Positions 33,944 to 44,624 of a stretch of 64,000 bases of DNA are shown here, in pieces (position 1 is the first letter of the stretch; each line of letters begins with the position of its first letter). Below the pieces are notes generated by a model, which was given only the letters and a program-made list of their open reading frames with translations, was not told the DNA's origin and did not search any database. Location of the stretch: NCBI GenBank assembly GCA_905221605.1, contig CAJNDS010000030.1, positions 135,001-199,000 of the forward strand. Reading direction: 5' to 3'. A program made the position numbers and the translations under genes. The DNA is from Symbiodinium natans. Lineage: Eukaryota; Sar; Dinophyceae; Suessiales; Symbiodiniaceae.

Positions 33944-34032
33944 GCCATCATGGAGGCGAATTGGTACAAGCAGCAGGATCAACTTCCCGAGGAGCAGCCC
34001 GCCGCGAGCTCGATGTGGAAGGGAGCTTGGGG
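33944..34032 (+). CDS. Candidate Gln-rich exon, about 29 codons
   Basis: TGCCAG|GCC acceptor, frame AIMEANWYKQQDQLPEEQPA...MWKGAW, donor in the GGGGGTTTAGGG that starts the next telomere-like tract. Composition resembles the Gln-rich exons at 37-44 kb. Confidence 0.5.
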
Positions 34033-34110
34033 GTTTAGGGTTTAGGGTTTAGGGTTTAGGGTTTAGGGTTTAGGGTTTAGGGTTTAGGGTTTAGGGTTTA
34101 GGGTTTAGGG
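34031..34110. repeat. Telomere-like tract (TTTAGGG)n
   Basis: About eleven TTTAGGG units directly abutting the exon candidate upstream. Confidence 0.93.
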
Positions 34111-34816
34111 TAAGCCCTAAACCCTAACCCCTCAACTGCAAGCGTTCAAGGTTCAAGGCAACTGGGTGAGTCTTGTTCGTACGTAACGAAGATGTTCCAT
34201 GGCCAGGCCAGGGCCAGTGAGGGGTTTGGCGGGTTTAGGGTTTAGGGTTTGGTGTTGAATATCTCGACTTGGGAACTTTGAGTTCTAGGCCCCCGGGCTC
34301 TCGCAACTTTGAAATCCTTACGCGCCCCAAGCAGCAACCGTAAACCCTAAACCCTAAACCCTAAGCCCTAAACCTCCAAAACCTCCAAAGCCTCCAAAAC
34401 CTCCAAAACCTCCAAAACCTCCAAAACCAACCTCCCAGTGGGCCGCAGAATCGGGAATATTTCAGACCAAAGCACACAGGGACCAAGGTGGGAAGGCCCC
34501 GAACCTCCCAGAGTGAGTTAAACAAAACCTGGGGGGTTTAGGGTTTAGGGTTTAGGGTTTGAGGGTTTAGGTTTTAGGGTTTAGGGTTTAGGGTGTCGGG
34601 TTTAGGGCCTACGTCCAAGGTAGTAGGCTGGGTCGGGTTGGGAGGGAATGCTAAGCCTAAGCGAACACTACAATGCTCCCACGAGATGGTTGCGCACGGT
34701 GGGTTCAGGGTTTAGGGCTTTAAGGTGTCGAGGTTGCCTAAAAGGTTAGTGGGGTTTAGCGGTTCGGGTTGAGGGTTTAGGGTTGAGGGTCTATTTCGGT
34801 TTTTTTGCAAGCAAGG

Positions 34817-34912
34817 AGATGCTTTCCGTATACTAACAGTCCTTAATAGGGATTATAAGACCCCCGATTACAATGCCTGTTAAGGACTGTTAGTGTAAGG
34901 GGGGGACCATCC
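34817..34912. mobile_element. MITE-A copy, inverted-pair partner 1
   Basis: TATACTAACAGTCCTTAATA and TTAAGGACTGTTAGTGTAAG form the arms. The right flank (CCCTTATAAGCTGGTTGG...ACCTGGCTGTA) is the reverse complement of the left flank of the copy at 35799, so the two belong to one inverted duplication. Confidence 0.8.
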
Positions 34913-35061
34913 CTTATAAGCTGGTTGGGCTTTCCCCATGTTTTGACACCTGGCTGTAGCTTCCACCGTGAGCCACAGACGCAGGCGACTGCTCCCGAGC
35001 AGGCCACCGCGGTATTCTCTCTGGGGGGTTTGTGTGGGAGTCGCTACAGGTCTTAGCATTC

Positions 35062-35335
35062 ACCCTAAGCCCTAAGCCCTAAGCCCTAAGCCCTAAGCCC
35101 TAAGCCCTAAGCCCTAAGCCCTAAGCCCTAAACCCTAAGCCCTAAGCCCTAAGCCCTAAGTCCTAAGCCCTAAGCCCTAAGCCCTAAGCCCTAAGCAATA
35201 AGCCCTAAACCGTAAACCCTAAACCCTAAACCGTTACCTTAACCCTAAACCCTAAACCCTAAACCCTACACCCTAAACCCTAAACCCTACACCCTAAACC
35301 CTAAACCCTACACCCTAAACCCTAAACCGACAGTC
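35062..35335. repeat. (CCCTAAG)n then (CCCTAAA/CCCTACA)n array
   Basis: About twenty CCCTAAG units, then CCCTAAA with a regular CCCTACA every third unit (about 35265-35320), i.e. a 21-bp higher-order repeat. Confidence 0.95.
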
Positions 35336-35798
35336 CGGAATCGAAAGCTAAAGGCCGGAGCCCTAAATCGAAAGGGCCCCATTCTCCGCAGAGAGGGCGC
35401 CTTCAGGTTGGGGGACTAGGGTTTAGGGTTTAGGGTTTAGGGTTTAGGGTTTAGGGTTTAGGGTTTAGGTGTAGGGTTTAGCGCAACATGCAAACCCAGG
35501 CAGATGTCTGCGAATCTGGGGGGGTTTCCGAAAATAGGGGGTACCTTTTTGTGGTCCCTGGTCCCCAATTTTCGTAAACCCCCATACTACTATTTGCTTA
35601 AGAACCTCCCCCCCCTCCCCAGAAAAAAGACATGGAGAGAAATCTTTTCAAAGCCCTGAAAAATGGAAAGTCTTTTTGTGCTCATTTTGGGTTCTAGAAC
35701 AAGGGACTTCACAACCAGATGGGTCAAATTACAAACCAAGAGATGGGGGAAGGTACAGCCAGGTCTCGAAACCTGGGGACAGACCAACCAGCTTATAA

Positions 35799-35897
35799 GG
35801 GATGTTCCCCCCTTACACTAAAAGTCCTTAATAGGCATGATCACAGAGGATATGATAATCCCTTTTAAGGACTGTTAGTATAAGGGGGAAGGTCCCA
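35799..35897. mobile_element. MITE-A copy, inverted-pair partner 2
   Basis: Arms CTTACACTAAAAGTCCTTAA and AAGGACTGTTAGTATAAGGG. Its left flank 35752-35798 mirrors the right flank of the copy at 34817-34912. Confidence 0.8.
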
Positions 35898-36035
35898 ACT
35901 GAGGGGTTGAAACGGAGGGGAGGTGCGTAGGAGTTGTTGGGAGGTTGGGGGTTTTCCTGTGTAGGAGTTGAGGGGTGCTTCTGTGTCTGAGTTGAGGTGT
36001 CTTTGCAGGAGGTAGGGGTTAAGAGTTGAGCACGT

Positions 36036-36185
36036 TCATATACATATACATATACATACACATATACATATACATATACATATACGTATACGTATACATA
36101 TACATATACTTGTTTGTATGTATATATGTATGGAGTAGTTTGTGGTTACATATATTATACATACATTATATATAATATACATACA
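36036..36185. repeat. CATATA/TACATA microsatellite
   Basis: Alternating purine-pyrimidine hexamers, then AT-rich TATATAATATAC sequence. Confidence 0.9.
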
Positions 36186-36527
36186 AGTATAACATTCTTA
36201 CAGGTTCTGAGTAGGGAATGAGGGAATGAGCTACCCAAAAGAATCCTTTAAGGGGTTTAGGGTTTAGGGTTCAGGGTATATGTGGGGGGGATTTAGGGGA
36301 CGAGTTCCCCACTAAGAACCCGAGGGTGTTTGGGGTGATTTCGGGGCTTGCGGCTTCAGGGCAGAGGTTCTCGGATCAGATTCCATCTTTTAGGGCCCGA
36401 AACCCTAAACCCTAAACCCTAAACCCTAAACCCCAAACCCTAAACCCTAAGCCCTAAACCCTAAACCCTAAACCCTAAACCCTAAACCCTAAACCCTAAA
36501 CCCTAAACCCTAAACCCTAAACCTCAG

Positions 36528-36614
36528 CTGACCAAGCGTTATGGAAATCAGGTGTCGCTGAGCCAGGAATCGCTGCGGAGCGCTCCGTGGAACCAGGCCG
36601 AGCAGCCGAATGGA
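36528..36614 (+). CDS. Candidate exon, 29 codons
   Basis: Follows ACCTCAG and reads LTKRYGNQVSLSQESLRSAP...QAEQPNG, with a GC donor. The first base is C rather than the usual G. Polar, Gln/Ser-rich. Family unknown. Confidence 0.45.
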
Positions 36615-36639
36615 GCCCGAAACCTCGGACCCCAAGGTT

Positions 36640-37195
36640 TAGGGTTTAGGGTTTAGGGTTTAGGGTTTAGGGTTTAGGGTTTAGGGTTTAGCGTTTTGAG
36701 GTTAGGGCTTAGGTTTTTGGGATTAGGGTTTAGGGTTTAGGGTTTTTTGGGAGGCTTCAGCTTTGGAGTGTTTGGATTGGAGGCCTTGTCGGGGCGAAAC
36801 ATGTTGGAGTTTGGGGTTTGGGGTTTAGGATTTAGGATTTAGGGTTTAGGATTTGCCTGTGTTTAGGGGTTCGCGGTCTAGGGTTTAGGGTTTCTCGCTT
36901 GGCAGGGCTGTTTTGTTGAATGCGAAGACCAGTTGGGTTGAGGGGTTTAAGTTTAGGGTTTGGGGAGGGCTAGGGCTTAGGGTTTCGGGTTTAGGGTCTG
37001 GGGGTAGGGTTTGGGGTTTAGGGTCTTTGTTCATGGTTTGGAGTTTAGGGTTTGGGGGTGGTCTTGAGCTGCTTTGCAATTTCTCCCCCCCCCTCTCCCC
37101 CCCATTCGCAATGGTTCGGTGGTTTCGTAGCTTTTGAAAGCAAGACCATGCACCTGAGGGTGCACTCTGAAAATGCGGGGGACCGGGGGCGGGGG
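36640..37195. other. TTTAGGG-rich mosaic and C/G-rich runs, no gene
   Basis: Clean units at 36637-36690, degenerate GGTTTAGGG-type sequence to about 37060, C-rich run at 37083-37101. Short open frames here are repeat-derived. Confidence 0.5.
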
Positions 37196-37198
37196 TTT

Positions 37199-37290
37199 GG
37201 GGGGGGGGGGGGGGGGGGGGGGGGTGGGGAACTGCTTGTTACATATTTCCAAGCAATGCGTGGGGAACTGCTTGTTACGTATTTCCAAGC
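37199..37290. repeat. Poly-G run and 31-bp tandem duplication
   Basis: About 25 G (37199-37224) followed by two near-identical copies of a unit beginning GGGGAACTGCTTGTTAC. Confidence 0.85.
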
Positions 37291-37294
37291 AATG

Positions 37295-37785
37295 CAAGCT
37301 TGCTGCTGTGTCGAGAAGATCAGCCCATGAAGAGGACTAGATTAGTGACTAGATGTAGAGAATAATTAGATGTTTTCCAAGGAAGATGTAGAGGTAGCAG
37401 AGGTTTCCTATTCAAAAATGGGAGAACAGACATATGCCTAGGAAGATGTGCAGGAAATAGAGACTTTCTTGGAGAAGTTTGGGGTAACAAAGGCTTTCTC
37501 TTCAACAAATTAGAAGAAGTCGAGGTTTGTAAGGAGAATACATGAAGAGAAAAAATGGAGGTTGTCTTTCTGGTAAAATAAGAGGTAACACAGGTTTCTC
37601 GTGGTTTGTCAGAGAAAATGGAGGCTTTCCGATTAGCAATTAGAGGAAACTTTTAGACGGCACATCAAAAATCGAGGACATATTATTTAGGTTTTCCGGC
37701 TAAAATACAGAGCGATCGGACGAGAACAAAAAGTGTTTTACAAGAAAGAAGGAACATCTCCGCCCGGGGTGGGGGGGCTTCAAGT
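37295..37785. other. AT-rich, GA-rich island, no telomere units
   Basis: Repeated words such as AGAGGTAGCAGAGG, GGAAGATGT and GAGGTTT suggest an old, eroded tandem repeat. The start (GAAGATCAGCCCATGAAGAG) matches the repeat family at 39450-39840. Confidence 0.5.
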
Positions 37786-37862
37786 TACCCTAAACCCTAA
37801 ATCCTAAACCCAAAACCCTAAACCCTAAACCCTAAAGCCTTCAATCCAAAGCTGACGGAAAG

Positions 37863-37922
37863 GCTCCAGCAGTGCCCCTGCAGCAGCACCAGCAGCGCCA
37901 GCAGCTGCCGCAGCAGCCGCAG
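37863..37922 (+). CDS. Candidate Gln-rich exon, copy 1
   Basis: GGAAAG|GCT acceptor, 20 codons APAVPLQQHQQRQQLPQQPQ, GC donor. Copies 2 and 3 at 38731 and 40020 share both boundaries, phase 0 and the PLQQ...QPQ frame while varying in length by whole codons, which supports coding. Confidence 0.55.
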
Positions 37923-38730
37923 GCTGCATGCAGGGCTTGGGGCTTGAAGGTCGGCTTACTTTCTTTTTGGGTTTTGGGTTTAGGGTTTAGGGTTTAGGGT
38001 TTAGGGTTTAGGGCTTAGGGCTTCGGGTTTCGGGTTTAGGAACTTCTGTGGGAGCTGTACTTCTAGTAGCATGTTCATCTATGGATGCTTGGCTGCCTCG
38101 GCTGTGTCATGTCACCGCACCTTTCCATGAAGGACATGAAGGCAGCATAGATTAAGCGTGATCTATAACAGCTGTATCTGTTTATAAACCGGCCGGAAAG
38201 TACACCCATTGAGTGAAGGAAAACCCTAACCCTAAACCCTCAACCCTAAACCCTAAACCCTAAACCCTAAACCCTAAACCCTCAACCCTAAACCCTAAAC
38301 CCTAAACCTTGTACATCCACTGAGTGCAGGAAGTACGTACATGCTTTCCTGTGGATGATTGGAGTCATGGGCTGGGCGGAAGATTTTGGGTTTGGAGCCC
38401 CTAGCCCCCAACGCACCCCCAAACGGTAAATCCTGAGCGTGACTCGACAACATCCACGAAGCCAAAGGCAAGTAACTTGCCATGTTTCGAGGCCCCAAGC
38501 AATCCGGGACCTCGCCACCGCTCGAGGAATACCGCCCGCGCATCTCGGGCGCGTTTCGTGCGAGCCGCGCGAGAAACTCAATCTCACCCTCCTTACTCGA
38601 CGGCAAGAACCCCCTAGTGTTGGCACACTGTTTTTGGGAGAAAGGTGGCAAAACAAAATTTCGACCCTGGGGGGCCTGGGGGGATCTGGTTCATGTTAGA
38701 TGGAGGGGCTCAACCCAAAGCTGACGCAAG

Positions 38731-38805
38731 GCTCAGGCAGTGCCTTTGCAGCAGCTGCAGCAGCAGCAGCAGCTGCAGCAGCAGCAGCTGCAGCAGCAGC
38801 CGCAG
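38731..38805 (+). CDS. Candidate Gln-rich exon, copy 2
   Basis: CGCAAG|GCT acceptor, 25 codons from AQAVPLQQLQQQQQL to QQQPQ, GC donor. The CAG tract has expanded compared with copies 1 and 3. Poly-Ser and poly-Ala readings of the same tract are shadow frames. Confidence 0.55.
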
Positions 38806-38809
38806 GCCG

Positions 38810-39445
38810 CATGCAGGGCTTAGGGCTTGAAGGTCGGCTTATTGTGTTTTGGGTTTAGGGTTTAGGAACTTCTGTAAGAGCTGTACTTCTAGTAGTAATA
38901 CAGCTGAATATGTCTATAGCCTGGCCGGAAAGTGCGCCCATGTTGAGAATTCTTGTGGATCCAGTGGATGATTGGAGTCATGGGCTGGCGAAAGATTTCC
39001 CTAAACCCTAAACCCTAGACCCTAAACCCTAAACCCTAAACCCTAAACCCTAAACCCTAAACTTCGGGTTTGGAGCCCAACGCTCGACGCACCCAAGCTT
39101 GGCCCAAGAGCCTAAACAGCCCTAAACCCTTCCGTACTCACACTAAGCATACACCCTAGACTGCTTAAGCCCCGCAATCCTGAACCCGACCCTAAGCCCA
39201 GAACCTTACACGAACCCAACTGCACTGCCCTAAGTCCCAAAGCCGTCATGTGCTTCTTGCCTGTTTGAGGTGTTAGGCTCCCACGTTGAACACAATTGCG
39301 CACCAAGTGCATCCGTTATATTCCTAGGCTAGTTGCGCATAATTTGCATCCCTTGTATTCCTAGGTTTAGGGTATAGGGTTTGGATGGCTTTCTGTGCTC
39401 CGACATGGACGGCCGCATAGGTGTAGGGCTCAGGGGCTTGAAGTC
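38810..39445. other. Flank of duplicated Gln-exon unit plus telomere-like tract
   Basis: 38815-39000 repeats the downstream flank of copy 1 (AACTTCTGT..GAGCTGTACTTCTAGTAG, then GGCCGGAAAGT, then GGATGATTGGAGTCATGGGC). CCCTAAA units lie at 39000-39062. No separate gene seen. Confidence 0.6.
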
Positions 39446-39449
39446 TTAC

Positions 39450-39840
39450 GCCGTGCCAGCTTGCTTTGGAAAGAAGATCAGCCCATGAAGAAGACTTGCA
39501 TTTTGAAACATACGATAGTTTTTGTGAACAAAAAACATCATGCGAGCATTGTACTTGCAAGTGGGACCAGCCGCCGCGCGTTTATGTTTTTTCAAGCCGT
39601 GCAAGCTTGCTTTGTAAAGACGATCATGCCATGAAGAGGACGCGCGTTGTAAAACAGACGAATTCTTTCCAAGCCCGTCACGCAAGCGTGTTGTGTGTGT
39701 GTGTGCGCGCGCGTGCCCCCCCCCCCTTCAATAGAACATGAAGTTCAGCCTCTCAGGGCAGCCTCGTAAAGAAGATCATGCCATGAAGGAGACTTGCAAA
39801 AAGACATACGAATCCTTTCCAAAGCCGTCATGCGCACGGC
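39450..39840. repeat. About 145-bp repeat, three diverged copies
   Basis: Each copy contains GCTTGCTTTG/CTCGTAAA, AAGATCATGCCATGAAG, ACTTGCA..A and ACATACGA..TTTTCC-like words, near 39460, 39600 and 39765. A fourth fragment is at about 37295. Overlapping open frames are not conserved between copies. Confidence 0.7.
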
Positions 39841-40019
39841 AAATTCAGACAAAGCAGAGACTCTGCGAAAAAAACATGAGAAGAAGTGTTGGTGAAATGC
39901 TCTTTCGCATCGGCTCATGTTGCTGTCTTGCTGGAAGTTTGACTTCGGCTAAACGAAATCTCCACCCTAGAGGGGGGCTTTATGTTAGACGTTGGGGTTC
40001 AGCTCACAGCTGACTGAAG

Positions 40020-40073
40020 GCTCAGGCCGTGCCGTTGCAGCAGCACCAGCAGCAGCTTCAGCAGCAGCCGCAG
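40020..40073 (+). CDS. Candidate Gln-rich exon, copy 3
   Basis: ACTGAAG|GCT acceptor, 18 codons AQAVPLQQHQQQLQQQPQ, GC donor. The downstream flank (GAGCTTCTGTGGGAGCTGCA and on to 40360) is again duplicated. Confidence 0.55.
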
Positions 40074-40619
40074 GCTGCTAGTTTAGCGCTCCGCCTCGCT
40101 CTCTTTGGGTTAGGGTTTAGGGTTTGGGGTTTCGGGTTTGGGGTTTCGGAGCTTCTGTGGGAGCTGCACTTCTAGTAGCATGTTCATCTGCGGACGGCGT
40201 CAGACGACAAGCCTTCTCAAAGCCATTCTCTACTGCTTCCACTTTGTCGCCAGTTCCATGAAGGCAGCTGTTTATAGACTGGCCGGAAAGTACATTCTTG
40301 TTCAATGAAAGTAGGACCTAAGTGCTTGTGGACCCAGTGGATGATTGGAGGCATAGCGCGGGCGGAAGATTGTGGACTTTGGAGCTTGGTGCCCTTGTGC
40401 CCCCAAGCCCTACAACGCCAAGCATGCACCCAAACTCCCCAAACCCTCTAAACCGCGGAGCCCGAAAACCCGAAACACCCAATCCTAAGACCTAGACCCC
40501 ACTGCGTGTACCCAAGTCCCAAAGCCTTCATGGTGCTTCTTGCTTGCTTGAGGCGTTTGCGTAACGTCCATCCTTTGCATTCCTACCGGTAGGTTCATGT
40601 CGTGGGGGGGTTTAGGAGG

Positions 40620-40742
40620 ACCGCATAGATGTAGGGCTTCGGGTTTACGCTTCAGGGCTTAGGGGATGACGGCCGGGTTTAGGAGGACCACATAGATGTA
40701 GGGCTTGGGGTTTTCGCTTCAGGGCTTAGGGGATGACGGCCT
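40620..40742. repeat. 67-bp direct repeat, two copies
   Basis: Two copies of a segment from GACCGCATAGATGTAGGGCT to GGGGATGACGGCC. The start also occurs near 39410. Confidence 0.85.
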
Positions 40743-40850
40743 TTGGGGGTCTGGGGTTTCGGGGTATAGCTTGGCAGGCTTCAAGACTTTCAGGCTCTCA
40801 GGGCGCAGCTAGGTTTAGGATGATCCAAGTCCTCAAGCTGACGTGTGCAG

Positions 40851-40919
40851 GCGATGAATGCTCACCACCAGGCGCAGGTGCAGGCAGGCGGCCAGATGGG
40901 CGGACGTGGTGGAAGCTGA
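40851..40919 (+). CDS. Candidate terminal exon, Gln/Gly-rich
   Basis: GTGTGCAG|GCG acceptor, 22 codons AMNAHHQAQVQAGGQMGGRG then GS and TGA. The composition fits the C-terminus of a protein built from the Gln-rich exons just upstream (37.86-40.07 kb, all phase 0). The linkage is inference. Confidence 0.45.
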   Translation, partial: AMNAHHQAQVQAGGQMGGRGGS

Positions 40920-41343
40920 AGACGGGCTTGCGGGATTTACGGACTCAACTCTGACCCTTGAACTCGAAACCCTTGATGCCATGAGCGTTCTTCTTTTGGG
41001 GTCTTCTTTTGGGGGTTTTCGGCCTAAGACACCATGCTGTAGAAGGTTTTCTTGGAGCCTTCTCAAGTTCCAGTTTTCTAAAGGTGAGCATTACTATGTC
41101 CTCGCAGGCCCCTAAACCCTAAACCCTAAACCCTAAACCCTAAACCCGAAACCCTAAGCCCTCATTTTCCGAGTACCCTGAGAAGCGCCTCTAGGAAGCT
41201 GGTCATCTGGCTTACTGGGTTGCTGTTGAAGAGCGTATATTCGGCTACCAGAATGAGGAAAGCCAACTTCGTGGGGGAAACCCTACACCCAAAGCCCCTA
41301 AACCCCTACATACTAAACCCTGAATCCTAACCCCTAACCCCTA

Positions 41344-41811
41344 AACCCTAAATACCCTAAATACCCTAAATACCCTAAATACCCTAAATGCCCTAAATAC
41401 CCTAAATACCCTAAATACCCTAAATACCCTAAATACCCTAAATACCCTAAATACCCTAAATACCCTAAATACCCTAAATACCCTAAATACCCTAAACACC
41501 CTAAATACCCTAAATACCCTAAATACCCTAAATACCCTAAATACCCTAAATACCCTAAATACCCTAAATACCCTAAATAACCTAAATACCCTAAATACCC
41601 TAAATACCCTAAATACCCTAAATACCCTAAATACACTAAATACCCTAAATACCCTAAATACCCTAAATACCCTAAATACCCTAAATACACTAAATACCCT
41701 AAATACCCTAAATACCCTAAATACCCTAAATACCCTAAATACCCTAAATACCCTAAATACCCTAAATACCCTAAATACCCTAAATACCCTAAATACCCTA
41801 AATACCCTAAA
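41344..41811. repeat. 9-bp telomere-derived array (TACCCTAAA)n
   Basis: About fifty units of a 9-bp derivative of the heptamer with rare single-base changes (e.g. near 41577, 41634, 41688). Both minus-strand frames (VFRVFR- and YLGYLG-type) are open only because the unit is 9 bp. Confidence 0.98.
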
Positions 41812-41824
41812 CCCCAACCCCTAA

Positions 41825-41917
41825 ACCCTAAACCCCAAACCCTAAACCCTAAACCCTAAACCCTAAACCCTAAACCCTAAACCCTAAACCCTAAACCCTA
41901 AACCCTAAACCCTAAAC
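41825..41917. repeat. Telomere-like tract (CCCTAAA)n
   Basis: Heptamer tract directly joined to the 9-bp array. Confidence 0.95.
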
Positions 41918-41949
41918 CACGCGAGTGGCCTCTGAAGCCTTCACTCCAG

Positions 41950-41985
41950 TCGATGCAGCTCCAGACGCAACCCGTTGCCGGGCAG
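41950..41985 (+). CDS. Candidate exon (SMQLQTQPVAGQ)
   Basis: ACTCCAG acceptor, 12 codons, GC donor, followed by TTTAGGG repeats (41998-42074). Gln-rich like its neighbours. Confidence 0.35.
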
Positions 41986-42079
41986 GCCGGCTTCGGGTTT
42001 AGGGTCTAGGGTCTAGGGTTTAGGGTTTAGGGTTTAGGGTTTAGGGTTTAGGGTTTAGGGTTTAGGGTTTAGGGTCGCA

Positions 42080-42915
42080 CGGCGGCTACTGAGTCTGGGT
42101 CCATTTCAGGGGGAAGTTTCCCCGAACATGCCCCTTTATGACCCTTCTCGTGCCTTCATCTGCACCAGCATCTGCGCACCCTCCCCCCCCCAATAGGAAA
42201 TCCCACCACCCTCCGTCCTGTGGTTCGTGCTGTGTTTGGGATTGAGGATTTAGGGTTTAGTGTTCAGGGTTTTAGCGTTTAGGGTTTTTGTCCTTTCCTG
42301 CGCTTCGTGGGGAAGTGGGGATGAGGGGGGGTGAAAAGCGGAGCCTGGACACACAAATATACGCCCTTTATGGAAAGAAGACTAGACCCTAAACCCTAAA
42401 TCCTAAACCCTACACTCCCTTCCTGAAAATTATCTCGTCTTTTGTTTCTGCACTCTGGTGGTTGTGTGTCAGAACCTCAAGCGGTTTCAGGGGTCCTCCC
42501 AATTTTTCACACAAGTGTTTAAAGTGCGCATTTAGGGTTTTGAGGTTCAAGGGCCTGCCTAAACCCTAAACCCCAAACGCTAAACCCTGAACCCTAAACC
42601 CTAAACCCGAAACCCAGGTGTTGGTAGAGGTGGGGAGGGCTGAGGGCATGTGATGGTGATAAACGCTTCAATGGTGCCTCTCCTTCTACCCTAAGCCTGC
42701 AAACCCAATAAAACCCTCACCTGACACTGTAAACGTCCAAAGAAACCCGATAAAACCCTATAAGCCCTATATAGCCTATGGCCTTTAAACCCTAATCCTC
42801 CATTCCAGGGCCCTAAACCGTAAACTCCAAACCCGAAACCCGAAACCCCAAACCCCAAACCCTAAACCCTAAACCCTGAAGCCTAAACCTTAAACCCCTA
42901 AACCCTACGCCCTAA
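42080..42915. other. Unique/mosaic sequence, no gene called
   Basis: Scattered telomere-like units at 42385-42412, 42560-42615 and 42820-42915. No frame of interest. Confidence 0.45.
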
Positions 42916-42920
42916 ACTGA

Positions 42921-43340
42921 GTGAGCCTGGGGCCGTCGAGCAGGGCGAACGCGCCGAAGCCGGCAGGCGAGGCAGCTCCGGAGCCAGAAGCCTTCCGGCG
43001 GAGCACCAGTCCTGCAGGCAGCTGCGGCTGCGCTGCCTGGGAGGCCCCTGCCTGGGGAGGCCGGGCCCCGGCCCCTGCCTGGGAGGCCCTGCCTAGAAGG
43101 CGCCAGCCAACCCCCCCAAGCCAAACCTCAATTTTCAAGGAAGAGATCAGAGGCCCCCAGAGCCGTCGAAATGATGTACATCATCCCTTGCCACGCCAAG
43201 GGGCGAAGGCGCCAGCCAACCCCCAACGCCAAACCTCAAGCACCGAAATTCCCGGACAATTTTTCGGCTTTTGCGTAGCCAATAGCGAAATGGAAAAAAC
43301 AAAAGCACGATCAGAGTTCAAAAGAACCCTAAACCCGTAG
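42921..43340 (+). other. Open frame, Ala/Pro-rich, coding doubtful
   Basis: A 139-codon plus-strand frame starting MSLGPSSRANAPKP. Its middle is a GAGGCCCCTGCCTGGGA-type repeat, and the GGCGCCAGCCAACCCCC word recurs at about 43099 and 43209. The opposite strand is also open. I lean towards repeat-derived. Confidence 0.25.
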
Positions 43341-43605
43341 AGGTTAAGGTGAGGGTGGAGCGCCAGCGGGGGTGGGCTTATGCGGGTCGGGGTGCGCGCC
43401 TGGGTGCTTTCAGCACCAGCGCACCACTCATTGAGACACCCTAAGCCCTAAACCCTAAACCAAAACTGAGTCTCGAGCTTTTGGGTCTCGGGGTGTGAAA
43501 CCCTAACCCTAAACCCTAAACCCCAAACCCCAAACCCCAAAACCTAAACCCGAAACCTTAAACCCTAAACCCCAAGCCCTGTGGGGAAAAAGGCTTGGGG
43601 GGCAG

Positions 43606-43707
43606 GTGATGGACATCCAGCTGCAGGTGCAGCAGCACCTGCGGCAGCAGCAGCAACAGCAGCAGCTGCGGCAGCAGGCGAATGCGGCTGCCACAGCCCT
43701 GGTTCAG
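43606..43707 (+). CDS. Candidate Gln-rich exon, 34 codons
   Basis: GGGGCAG|GTG acceptor and 34 whole codons, VMDIQLQVQQHLRQQQ...LRQQANAAATALVQ, ending before GGGTTTGGGG sequence. Likely a glutamine-rich coiled-coil or low-complexity segment. The Cys-rich minus-strand frame is a shadow. Confidence 0.5.
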
Positions 43708-43874
43708 GGTTTGGGGTTTGGGGTTTAGGGTTTCGGGTTTGGGGATATGACTGTGACTAAGCCCAACATGGTCCCAAGACTTTCGTGGGTGTGGAGCTTG
43801 ACTCTAGAAGCCTCAGGCCCCAGCGGGCCCTTTGCATTCCTACTATGGACGTGAGGATTGTAGATTATGTCCTT

Positions 43875-44010
43875 CAACCCTAAAACCCTAAACCCTAAAC
43901 CCTGAACCCTAAACCCTAAACCCTAAACCCTAAACCCTAAACCCTAAACCCTAAACCCTAAACCTTAAACCCTGAACCCTGAACCCTGAACCCTGAACTC
44001 TGAATTGTAA
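43875..44010. repeat. Telomere-like tract with CCCTGAA end
   Basis: CCCTAAA units followed by about five CCCTGAA units. Confidence 0.93.
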
Positions 44011-44319
44011 ACCCAAGAACCTAGAAGTAGCCCAGGTCCGAACCTTATTGCCTTTTGGAGACCTTCAAGTTGATTCTAGGGCTTAGGGTTGAGGGTTTAG
44101 GGCTCCGGCAGGGCTAATCTCCTTTGTAGAACTGAGAAGGGAAATTTTCAGGGACGTGTTAAGCCCGCAAAGGTCGAGGCGAAGGCGGCACGCTACACTG
44201 TACACCAAGTCTTAAGTCCAGCACGTAGGTTGTAGGATTGCAGAGGGGATTTTGGTGGTGATTTGCTTCATACTTGTAGTTTAGGTTCGCGACTCAGACC
44301 CTACCCACGCCGTATCCAG

Positions 44320-44370
44320 GCCCACCGCTACTATTGGCAGTGCATTCAGATGGGGCATCTGCACGAGCAG
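44320..44370 (+). CDS. Candidate exon (AHRYYWQCIQMGHLHEQ)
   Basis: TATCCAG|GCC acceptor, 17 whole codons rich in aromatic residues and His, GC donor. Not low-complexity, which makes coding more credible. Confidence 0.45.
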
Positions 44371-44455
44371 GCTTCTGTGCATGGGGGCAGCTTGTGTGGT
44401 CGCTGAACCATGGCGTCTTGTTGGGGAACCCTAAGCCCTAAACCCTGAACCCTGA

Positions 44456-44572
44456 ACCCTAAACCCTAAACCCTAAACCCTAAACCCTAAACCCTAAACC
44501 CTAAACCCTAAACCCTAAACCCTAAACCCTAAACCCTAAACCCTAAACCCTAAACCCTAAACCCTAACCCTA
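44456..44572. repeat. Telomere-like tract (CCCTAAA)n
   Basis: About sixteen heptamers. Confidence 0.95.
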
Positions 44573-44624
44573 AAGGTTGAGGGTGCATTTTGGCCCCCGG
44601 CTGTACCGTTGCCCTTCTACTAAC

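Noticed and set aside
41334-41817. FRV and YLG repeat proteins on the minus strand
   Set aside because: Direct products of the 9-bp TACCCTAAA array.
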